Shown: piece after piece, positions 1 through 5,181 of the stretch | Layout: each line of letters starts with the position of its first letter | Position numbering within the stretch: position 1 is the stretch's first letter | Assembly (NCBI GenBank): GCA_038217425.1 | Contig: JBBQPM010000298.1 | Location: 1-6,003, forward strand | DNA length: 6,003 nucleotides | Origin: JAIEPT01 sp038217425 | Lineage (GTDB): Bacteria > Planctomycetota > Planctomycetia > Gemmatales > Gemmataceae | Direction of reading: 5' to 3' | Made by a program: the position numbers and the translations under genes | Notes under the pieces: model-generated | The model's input: only the letters and a program-made list of their open reading frames with translations | What the model was told of the DNA's origin: nothing | The model's database searches: none

Positions 1-351
1 GTTGTGCCTCTGTGAACGCTTCGCGTCGGCAATTACTCGCCGCCACGCATCACTCGAGGCCGGAGCGGCTGGCTAGGCCTTACCCCGTGCGGCTCTTTCA
101 TCCGCGACCCTCCCCCGGCTTACGCCGACGCACCCTGACCCCTTTGTTTTTCCTGGCTCCCCTTCGAGTTGGACTTGAGTTCGGGGCAGTTCACCGGAGG
201 TTCCTACAACGGGCCGTAGGCTGGGGCATAACGTTAAGGGATCTATCTGGCGTGCCCCGCCTGAAGCCGCCGACTGGACGCGCCTCCGCAGCGGAGCACG
301 CCAGATAGATCCCTTAACGTTCGCCGGCAAGTTCGATGTCTGGATGCAAAC
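1..351. other. Region without a supportable gene
   Basis: I see no convincing coding sequence here. The open frames on both strands are rich in Arg, Pro and Ser, have no recognisable domain, and run through the large inverted repeat at 230-321. The left 230 bases contain a short hairpin at 116-127 (CGGC, loop TTAC, GCCG). On the minus strand they contain CAAAGGGGTCAGGG (133-146), a string that resembles sequences I associate with the ends of REP-type or Y1-transposase elements; that link is from memory and weak. The stretch is best read as intergenic DNA, possibly the remnant of a mobile element, leading into the gene at 352. Confidence 0.5.
230..321. repeat. 92-bp element with perfect 26-bp inverted arms
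   Basis: Positions 230-255 and 296-321 are exact reverse complements over 26 bases. The outer ends are AACGTTAAGGG and CCCTTAACGTT. Between them lies a 40-base G+C-rich spacer (256-295). The match stops on both sides: bases 229/322 and 256/295 do not pair. A transcript would fold into a very stable long stem, and the right arm ends 30 bases before the ATG at 352, so the structure would sit in the 5' leader of that gene if transcription starts upstream. There is no run of T after the right arm, so it does not look like an intrinsic terminator. No target-site duplication is visible at the edges. It could be a small non-autonomous (MITE-like) element, a recombination site or an RNA control structure. 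Confidence 0.85.
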
Positions 352-903
352 ATGCGATACGCCATCCTTCTCGCGATTGCTTTTCTGCTGGCCGTATGGG
401 GGTATTTGCAAGTCGGACAGCCCAGCGAGGGTGGCGGCCTGGAAGTGAAGTATCGCTACCTTCTTGTTGAAGTTGTGGGACCTGCGGAGTGGGAGAAAAA
501 GCACGCCTTCTCGGTCCGATGGCAAGGTAAGGATTTGCCTTTGCCCGTCGTTTTCCGTGTTGCTGGCGCGGGCGAGAATTTCAAGATGGGATCTGGCGGC
601 GAGAACTTCGGACACTTGATCATCGGCAAGGATAAGGCACCGGTATCAGCAAAACCTGACACGAAATTTCAGGTACGAAACACGGGCATCGTTGCTTTCA
701 TAAGTGAGAAAAGCTCGAAGAAGGACACCGAGGTTGCGATCTCCATAGCAACCTCGGTGGCAATGAGTTCACCGGAGTTTCCCGGTGAACTGAGCCCAAT
801 TGCGAAAGAAGGCGAACGCGAGTCCGCCGGAAAGAGACTTGAGACACGAATTAGACAAGTGATCGCAGCGGGCAACGTTGTTGAGATTCAGCCGGCCAAG
901 TGA
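352..903 (+). CDS. Hypothetical membrane-anchored or secreted protein, 183 aa
   Basis: I do not recognise the family. The ATG at 352 is the first usable start in an open frame, and no in-frame ATG lies between it and the inverted repeat upstream. No clear Shine-Dalgarno precedes it. The product starts with a hydrophobic helix (about residues 3-19, after Met-Arg) suited to a signal peptide or a single membrane anchor. There is no lipobox cysteine, so it is not a typical lipoprotein. The rest is soluble: a beta-rich, Gly- and Lys-containing middle (about 33-120) and a charged C-terminal helix (about 150-180). The likely location is periplasmic or exported. The gene stands alone: the upstream inverted repeat is 30 bases away and the capsid gene begins 281 bases downstream. 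Two perfect hairpins at 726-791 lie inside the frame and encode residues about 125-147, which is unusual for coding DNA. Confidence 0.6.
   Translation: MRYAILLAIAFLLAVWGYLQVGQPSEGGGLEVKYRYLLVEVVGPAEWEKKHAFSVRWQGKDLPLPVVFRVAGAGENFKMGSGGENFGHLIIGKDKAPVSAKPDTKFQVRNTGIVAFISEKSSKKDTEVAISIATSVAMSSPEFPGELSPIAKEGERESAGKRLETRIRQVIAAGNVVEIQPAK
726..791 (+). repeat. Two adjacent perfect hairpins inside the 352-903 gene
   Basis: The first hairpin pairs CACCGAGGTTGC (726-737) with GCAACCTCGGTG (748-759) around a 10-base loop. Six bases later the second pairs AGTTCACCGG (766-775) with CCGGTGAACT (782-791) around a 6-base loop. Both stems are perfect, and neither is followed by a T-run, so they are not terminators. 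The start of the second hairpin (766-782) matches 188-204, upstream of the gene, at 16 of 17 positions. They may be inserted palindromic repeats or an mRNA structure. Confidence 0.75.
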
Positions 904-1095
904 CGGCGCGTGCCGGCGAACCGTGTTATGGCCCAAAGGGTTGATGGACGTCCCCTCTCCGCAAATCGAATTCTGACCTTCTCACGTCACGAGCGCAACA
1001 CCCGCCACTCACCTCCCTTCCCTCGCATCCCGCCCAAAACTGGCCTGTGCCAAGGCCCGACGGCTGTTCTACGCTCACATCTTAAACCTGTCAGG

Positions 1096-1125
1096 GCGAA
1101 ACCGAGGGGAGGCGGAGCGAAACCG
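1096..1125 (+). promoter_or_regulatory. Direct repeat GCGAAACCG, 21-bp period, upstream of capsid gene
   Basis: The nonamer GCGAAACCG occurs at 1096-1104 and again at 1117-1125, starting 21 bases apart. That is about two turns of the helix, so both copies face the same side of the DNA. They lie 60-90 bases before the capsid ATG at 1185, in a 281-base leader with no gene (904-1184). This spacing suits a regulator binding site, but no regulator is known, and two 9-base copies may also be chance. No clear -35/-10 pair was found in this leader. Confidence 0.3.
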
Positions 1126-1184
1126 TCAGCTCGGAGGGCCTGGAGACAGTCCAATCACTCCCGACACCCTTCAGGAACACAATC

Positions 1185-2504
1185 ATGTTCGTTGAACTCG
1201 TCAAAGAGAGCATGGGTCAGAAGGCCGGCTATCGCTTCGACACCGACGAAGCCATCGCCAAGGCCCTGATCGCCACCGGCCAGGCCAAGCAGATTGAAAA
1301 CGATCCGCTGGCGCCCGTCATCGCCAAGAGCATGGAGTCCATGCTCAGCAGCATCACCAATACCCTTAACACCACCCTGGAGGCGACCCTCAAGGAGTTC
1401 GCCAACGCCCAGGGCAAGAGCCGCAAGAACGCCGTCCCCGCCATCTTTGGCGAGGGCAATAACGGCGACCCGAAAGCCACCTTCGGCAAATTCCTCCTGG
1501 CCATCCACAACCGGGACGTGAAGGCCCTGGAGGAAATGGGCAGCCGCTTCGCCGAGTGGGATAGCCCCATCGACAAGAAGACGGCCATGTCCACGCAGAC
1601 GGGAACCAACGGCGGCTTCCTCGTGCCGACGCAGTTCCACGACAAGCTCATGGCCATGGTGACGGAGAAATCCATCGTCCGCTCCCGGGCCACCATCGTC
1701 CCGATGACGAGCCGTTCGGTGCAGATCCCGGCCCTCGACGTGACCACGGCGCCCTCCGCCGGCGATACGGCATTCCTCGGGGGCGTCGTCGGTCGCTGGA
1801 CCGAGGAAGCCACCGCCGTCAATGAGACCGAGCCCAACCTCAAGCAGATCGAACTCGTCAACTACGAGCTGTCCGGTTACAGCAAGGTCTCCAACACCTT
1901 GCTCCAGGATTCGGCCATCGGCCTGGAAGCGTTCCTCATGCAGTTGTTCAGCCGGGCCATCGCCTGGTACGAGGACTACGCCTTCCTGCGCGGCAACGGC
2001 GTCGGCAAACCGCTCGGCGTGCAGAACTGGACCGGTCTGATCTCGGCGACTCGCACCACCAGCAACCTGTTCAAGTTGGCCGACGTGGCCAATATGTACG
2101 CTCGCCTTCTGCCCGGCGGCGACGAAAGCTCCATCGCGTGGGTGGGTCATCCCACTGTCATGGCTCAGCTCATCCAGATGACCGGCGGTGACAACATCAT
2201 CTTCCTGGCCAACGACCTCCAGGGAAAGCCGAAGATGAAGATCCTCAACTACGACTTCCTCGTCAGCGAGAAAGTCCCGGCCCTGGGGACGGCCAACGAC
2301 GTGACCCTGTGCGATTTCCACCACTACCTGATCGGCGACCGTTCGCAGATCGAGATCGCCTACAGCGAACACGTCGCGTTTCTCACCAACCAGAGCGTCT
2401 GGCGGTTCGTCCAGCGGGTCGGCGGCCAGCCCTGGCTCCGCGACAAGATCACCCTGTCCGACGCGACCAACAGCCTCAGCCCGTTCATCGGCCTGGCGGC
2501 GTAA
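1185..2504 (+). CDS. HK97-family phage major capsid protein
   Basis: The 439-residue product has the layout of HK97 gp5-type capsid subunits, which assemble into an icosahedral shell. Residues 1 to about 134 form a charged, mostly helical region (helix about 44-75), comparable to the scaffolding delta domain that HK97 phages remove by proteolysis. The capsid fold then starts with the family hallmark AMSTQTGTNGGFLVP (134-148), followed by the N-arm and the segment to IPALD (181-185). Later signatures are RWTEEATAVNETEP (204-217), the long spine helix near 239-262, and NGVGKPLGVQNW (271-282), a typical turn of the family. The length is normal. The start ATG has AGGA in CAGGAACACAATC just upstream, at suitable spacing. 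The gene is intact, G+C-rich and strongly codon-biased. It stands alone: a terminator follows 24 bases after the stop, and no protease, portal, terminase or head-tail gene lies within the window. It could be a prophage remnant or a retained capsid with a host role; the family call itself is firm. Confidence 0.92.
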   Translation: MFVELVKESMGQKAGYRFDTDEAIAKALIATGQAKQIENDPLAPVIAKSMESMLSSITNTLNTTLEATLKEFANAQGKSRKNAVPAIFGEGNNGDPKATFGKFLLAIHNRDVKALEEMGSRFAEWDSPIDKKTAMSTQTGTNGGFLVPTQFHDKLMAMVTEKSIVRSRATIVPMTSRSVQIPALDVTTAPSAGDTAFLGGVVGRWTEEATAVNETEPNLKQIELVNYELSGYSKVSNTLLQDSAIGLEAFLMQLFSRAIAWYEDYAFLRGNGVGKPLGVQNWTGLISATRTTSNLFKLADVANMYARLLPGGDESSIAWVGHPTVMAQLIQMTGGDNIIFLANDLQGKPKMKILNYDFLVSEKVPALGTANDVTLCDFHHYLIGDRSQIEIAYSEHVAFLTNQSVWRFVQRVGGQPWLRDKITLSDATNSLSPFIGLAA

Positions 2505-2528
2505 GCAAATACCCTACCGTTGCAGCCC

Positions 2529-2562
2529 GCCCAGGAGCCCTGAAAAGCTCCTGGGCTTTTCT
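2529..2562 (+). terminator. Intrinsic terminator of the capsid gene
   Basis: A perfect 10-bp stem, GCCCAGGAGC (2529-2538) and GCTCCTGGGC (2547-2556), closes an 8-base loop (CCTGAAAA) and is followed directly by TTTTCT. It begins 24 bases after the capsid stop codon. This is a textbook Rho-independent terminator on the plus strand, so the capsid transcript ends here and does not continue into further structural genes. Confidence 0.9.
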
Positions 2563-2661
2563 CCTCATGCACCCAATGGGCATCCCTGGGCCTTTCAGGG
2601 TTCGACTCGAATCCTCGTCTGCAAACTTTGAGGTTCATAACCGGCTTTGATAAAAGCTCTT

Positions 2662-3233
2662 ATGTCGATGGCTTGGCGTTGTTTGTTTTGTCGGAATTCG
2701 TGTCCACTTTCCGTGGGGAATTCCAGTTCATGTCGCTGGTGCAAACGTGGTGGAAATGTCCCTGGGAACGGATGGCGCTTTCCAGGGGGTCGAGTACCCG
2801 ACGGTGGCGGGGGCGGCGGGGGCTGCAGCGGCTTTTGTGGGCGCGACGTGCAATCCCATCCAGGAACCCGTACGGATCGATGCGAACGCGAAGGTCTTTG
2901 AGCGCATCAAGGAACTCATCGGGCAGGGAAAGGCGCAACCCGCCCTGGTCGCGCTCAGGCAACTTGGTGCGGACGAAGCCGCGGCGAACTCGGTTGCGTC
3001 GGCCTTTGGTCAGCCGAAGGCCTCCGGCGTGATGAATGTGATGTATTGCTCGGGCAACGTCGCGCAGGATGTCGAACTTTACGCCGTACTGACCCAACAG
3101 CGTGGGCCAAAGCTGGCTGCTCTTTCCGCCCGCCACAGCGGACGGCCCGGTAGTGCTGGAACAGACTTCCGTGGGAGCGCTCACGGCTCGCATTTTGGTC
3201 GGTGTCTCAACGAAGCTGGTGATGCCGCTCTGA
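2662..3233 (+). pseudogene. Frame-disrupted gene: zinc-ribbon start, helical middle, C-terminal part
   Basis: No single frame explains this stretch, but three plus-strand frames in succession do. From ATG 2662 the first frame gives MSMAWRCLFCRNSC and then SSSCRWCKRGGNVPG: two Cys-x2-Cys pairs 13 residues apart, as in a zinc ribbon. Near 2757-2775 the coding signal moves to the next frame (+1). That frame reads through an Ala/Gly-rich linker and a helical segment containing KVFERIKELIGQGKAQPA and LRQLGADEAAANSVASAF, which looks like a small L7/L12-type or UBA-like helical domain (weak analogy). Codons there end mostly in G or C. At about 3098 it moves +1 again and continues SVGQSWLLFPPATADG to VSTKLVMPL, ending at TGA 3231. 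Either two single-base insertions broke a gene of about 190 residues, or the middle frame (GTG 2747 or ATG 2756) is a gene on its own and the flanks are fortuitous. The opposite-strand reading is possible but has less natural composition. I cannot name a function. Confidence 0.4.
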
Positions 3234-3240
3234 CTGTTGC

Positions 3241-3254
3241 TTCTAAATTTAGAA
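3241..3254. repeat. 14-bp perfect A+T-rich palindrome
   Basis: TTCTAAATTTAGAA is a perfect palindrome in otherwise G+C-rich DNA. It lies 7 bases after the stop at 3231-3233 and about 100 bases from the end of the convergent recombinase remnant. It could be a protein-binding site or part of a transcription end; no T-run or loop makes it a standard terminator. The rest of 3234-3356 shows nothing I can assign. Confidence 0.45.
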
Positions 3255-3356
3255 CTTGCGTGCTTCGATCCGACACTTTGACGCTGCGGTCGATGAACCA
3301 ATGCGAGGCCGATCGCCGTTCGGCTTTGGATGCGGGGCTGAGGTGACGCGACGTTG

Positions 3357-3976
3357 TCAACTCGCAAACAGGTCTCCAGCTTCCGCATCATCCTCGACCG
3401 CAACATGCAAATACACGCTGGTCACCGCAACATTCGAATGCCCCGCAGTTAATCGCACCTCCGCCAACGTGCGCCCGCCAGCGAGCGCATGGCTGATGAA
3501 CGTATGCCGCCCGTGGTGAATCGTGAGCGTGCGTAGTCGCGCCAGCCCCAAGATCTTGCATGCTGACAGGAACCGGCGCCGGACCGCATTGCGCTGTAGC
3601 GATTCGCCTTGTCGATGCGACTGCACCGAGCAGACGAACGCCTCCCCGGGTTGGGCTCCATGCTTCTGCCGTTCGATCTTCCACGAAGCAAGTCTTCGAG
3701 CGTGCCCGCATCCCATCAGAGCGGCACCATCCGAGTCTTCTTACCTTTCGTCGTTTCTCGGCGTAGCCGCAGATGCGGTCGGGCCACGTCCACGACGACG
3801 TCGCCCAGTTGCAGGCCCGCGATCTCCGAGACGCGTAGCCCGCAGCAGCACGCCAGCCGCACGATGGTCAGGTTCCGCCACGCGTTCGCGGATCGAATGG
3901 CCTTCTGCTTGGCGTCAGCGAGGACCGAGGCCAGCTCGCGGCGGGTAGCAACTTTCGCTCGGCTTCGGTTTGACAT
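3357..3976 (-). pseudogene. Tyrosine recombinase/integrase catalytic domain, split by stop and frameshift
   Basis: This is a tyrosine recombinase (phage integrase/XerC-D family), which cuts and rejoins DNA at specific sites. The 5' piece starts at ATG 3976 and encodes 86 residues. It has the Arg I box CGLRVSEIAGLQLGDV (Arg48) and the beta-hairpin Lys in KGKKTRMVPL (Lys77). It ends in TGA (3718-3716). The 3' piece (3716-3357), in another frame, has LTIHHGRHTF (His67, Arg70), AGHSN (His93) and the nucleophile in SVYLHV (Tyr102). All six expected active-site residues are therefore present, but on two polypeptides. Past the TGA the first frame reads WDAGTLEDLL, and the second frame takes over at about ASWKIERQ, so one stop plus one 1-base shift would restore a continuous domain. 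The stop overlaps an ATG (TGATG), so re-initiation is conceivable, though that start gives an unnatural peptide at first. The N-terminal core-binding domain is absent; the whole unit would be about 206 residues. The most likely reading is a recently inactivated integrase. Confidence 0.85.
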
Positions 3977-4024
3977 CCGCGGTATGCTCGGGCGTCGTGC
4001 AACTGTAGTAAGGTCTGGAGATCC

Positions 4025-4056
4025 AAAAAAAACCGTACCTTCGAGCGACGGTGCGG
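4025..4056 (-). terminator. Intrinsic terminator of the DUF5666-like gene
   Basis: Read on the minus strand, CCGCACC (4056-4050) pairs with GGTACGG (4039-4033) with one mismatch around a 10-base loop. Eight consecutive T residues follow (4032-4025). It starts 27 bases after the stop of the minus-strand gene at 4084-4665. A smaller stem, CTCTG/CAGAG, lies between the stop codon and the terminator. The terminator isolates the upstream gene from the recombinase remnant, whose ATG is a further 49 bases downstream. Confidence 0.8.
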
Positions 4057-4083
4057 GCTCTCTCTGTTTCAGAGATTCTTTAC

Positions 4084-4665
4084 TTACTTGTTGCGACGGC
4101 CCAGGATTCCTCGGGCATACGGTCTGCTATCCCGAAGGTAGTAATCCACTCGAACCGGCACGCCCACTTGGAACTGATTGAATTGCGCCGGCTGGTCGTC
4201 AAATCGGTAGGTTGTCTTGGGTTCAACGTAGACGATAATTTCCTTGCCGTCCTTCGTCCTGATCACCACCTGATCCTTGCCGACGATTCGGACGATCTCG
4301 CCTTCGTAGACCTCAGCCTGAGGATTCGGTGCGGCGGTATCCGCGGGCAGAACGGCGACGGTGTTGACGTAGATCTTGTTTTCTACGGGCTCTCCGTACC
4401 AGACGTTAAGGGTGCTACCCACTCGAATGGCTTCGAATTTGGCGGCTTGGTTATTCGCGAAGTAGCGAGTTTGGGGATTTGCGTAGAAAGTAATTTCCTT
4501 GTTGTTCGGGCCGCGCACGACGAACTGCCCGTTGCTGGCACTGATTACTTGCCCACGAATTTGCGTGCCAGTCCCTTGAATTTGGACCGTGGTTTGTTGA
4601 GCAGGGGCGACGAGGGCAACCATACCCCAGGCGAGCACGATACCACACGATATTGTGAACTTCAT
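4084..4665 (-). CDS. Exported protein with two tandem DUF5666-like beta domains
   Basis: The 193-residue product begins with a clear Sec-type signal peptide: MKF, a hydrophobic core (about 4-20), then a cleavage-like site around APAQQ (20-24). The mature part contains two homologous modules. The first (about 36-90) runs IRGQVISASNGQFVVRG, then KEITFYANPQTRYF and AAKFEAIRVGSTLNVWY. The second (about 120-176) runs YEGEIVRIVGKDQVVIR, then KEIIVYVEPKTTYRFDD and QFNQFQVGVPVRVDYY. Both show the pattern G-x-V, a strand pair, DGKE/NNKE, V/FYxxPxTxY/RF, an 'F..I/F.VG..V.V.Y' end, typical of small OB-like or DUF5666-type beta-barrels. The role is unknown; the likely site is the periplasm or cell envelope. 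The start is well supported: AGGAG (4677-4673) sits 7 bases before the ATG. The gene is monocistronic, ends in its own terminator, and is transcribed away from the large secreted-protein gene on its other side. Confidence 0.75.
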   Translation of the reverse strand: MKFTISCGIVLAWGMVALVAPAQQTTVQIQGTGTQIRGQVISASNGQFVVRGPNNKEITFYANPQTRYFANNQAAKFEAIRVGSTLNVWYGEPVENKIYVNTVAVLPADTAAPNPQAEVYEGEIVRIVGKDQVVIRTKDGKEIIVYVEPKTTYRFDDQPAQFNQFQVGVPVRVDYYLRDSRPYARGILGRRNK

Positions 4666-4965
4666 TTCGCAACTCCTAAAAGGAAGCTTGGAAAACCGGC
4701 GTCTGCCGGAACGTAAGGAGCGAGCTGCATTTTTTATGCCGACAAGTTGGCCGTTTTCTAGCGGCAGTGTTGCCGTCGGCTAACTGAATCGCGTCAGAGA
4801 TCCATCCCAAAGTGAAACCGGTCGAACCGCTCATTGAACAATCGCTGGCACGCTGGAACGCAGCCACAGATACCGACGAAGCGGCAAGTCATCAAGTCAT
4901 AATGCAGCGATCGAACATCCCGCGAGGGCGTTGGGAAGATAAACGCGCCTTCTCCGCCATGATGT

Positions 4966-4981
4966 CGGCACGAACTTTGCT
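4966..4981 (+). promoter_or_regulatory. Sigma-54-type (-24/-12) promoter candidate
   Basis: CGGCACGAACTTTGCT matches the RpoN consensus TGGCACGRNNNTTGCW at every fixed position but the first. The invariant GG (4967-4968) and GC (4979-4980) are separated by exactly 10 bases, as sigma-54 requires. Transcription would start near 4992, giving a leader of about 190 bases before the ATG at 5182. Such a promoter would make the large secreted protein depend on an enhancer-binding activator; no activator gene is in the window, and I did not find a clear upstream enhancer palindrome. Confidence 0.45.
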
Positions 4982-5169
4982 CGGTTCGTATTGAAACTAT
5001 GACTGCCCGATTCTCGGCTTTGCCCGGCGGGAAATATTAACCTAAGAAGGCTTACCCCGCCCCGCAGCTTGGGCGAGGCGACGCGCGCTTAAGCGTAAAG
5101 AAATCCCATACCTCGGCTTCGGTCGCAGGAAGCCCGCGCGCTCGTCCGGCCACTAGCCCGGACCCCATT

Positions 5170-5177
5170 GGAGGAAG
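5170..5177 (+). promoter_or_regulatory. Ribosome binding site fixing the start at 5182
   Basis: GGAGGAAG lies immediately upstream of the ATG at 5182, with 7 bases between GGAGG and the start codon. It is the strongest Shine-Dalgarno in the window, and it selects this ATG over the in-frame Met codons at residues 30 and 33. Confidence 0.8.
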
Positions 5178-5181
5178 TTCG

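Larger units (their letters stand above)
4666..5181. other. 516-bp divergent intergenic region
   Basis: This gap separates two divergently transcribed genes for exported proteins. I find no convincing gene: a GTG-initiated 60-codon frame at 4812-4994 has no Shine-Dalgarno and no recognisable domain. Next to the minus-strand gene lies a small hairpin, CCGGC/GCCGG (4696-4709), which on the minus strand is followed by TTTT. This could be a weak leader structure. Toward the plus-strand gene lie the sigma-54-like site (4966-4981), a leader of about 190 bases with G+C-rich inverted segments near 5050-5080, and the ribosome binding site at 5170-5177. Confidence 0.6.

Noticed and set aside
12..308. 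98-codon plus-strand open frame
   Set aside because: It ends inside the large inverted repeat, is rich in Arg and Pro, has no ribosome binding site and matches no domain that I recognise.
1155..2372. Long open frame (405 codons) on the minus strand
   Set aside because: It lies antisense to the capsid gene, which has a clear family match. Its Gly/Asp/Val/His-rich composition is what the complement of strongly codon-biased G+C-rich coding DNA produces.
2596..2621. T-arm-like string GGGTTCGACTCGAATCC, suggesting a tRNA fragment or attachment site
   Set aside because: No cloverleaf, anticodon arm or acceptor stem could be built around it, and no duplicate copy that would mark an attachment site was seen in the window.
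2660..3406. Minus-strand open frame of 248 codons
   Set aside because: It overlaps both the frame-shifting plus-strand gene and the recombinase end. Its composition is Arg/Ser-rich with no domain, and the codon third-position bias fits the plus strand better. I could not exclude it fully.
3523..4181. Several plus-strand open frames over the recombinase
   Set aside because: They are complementary to the recombinase pieces, which carry all catalytic motifs, and are rich in Arg, Ser and Pro.
4403..4412. ACGTTAAGGG, also found in both arms of the inverted repeat at 230-321
   Set aside because: Only ten bases are shared, it lies within the coding sequence of the exported protein, and nothing around it extends the match.
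4696..4709. CCGGC/GCCGG hairpin followed by TTTT on the minus strand
   Set aside because: The stem is only five pairs and the T-run only four bases, so it is too weak to be called an attenuator.
4051..4716. Plus-strand open frame of 221 codons
   Set aside because: It is antisense to the exported DUF5666-like protein, which has a signal peptide, a Shine-Dalgarno and its own terminator, and it runs through that terminator.
4847..4862. TGGCACGCTGGAACGC as a second sigma-54 site
   Set aside because: The -24 half is perfect, but the -12 half reads AACGC instead of TTGC.
4812..4994. 60-codon plus-strand frame beginning with GTG
   Set aside because: There is no Shine-Dalgarno, domain or conserved pattern, and it overlaps the sigma-54-like site.
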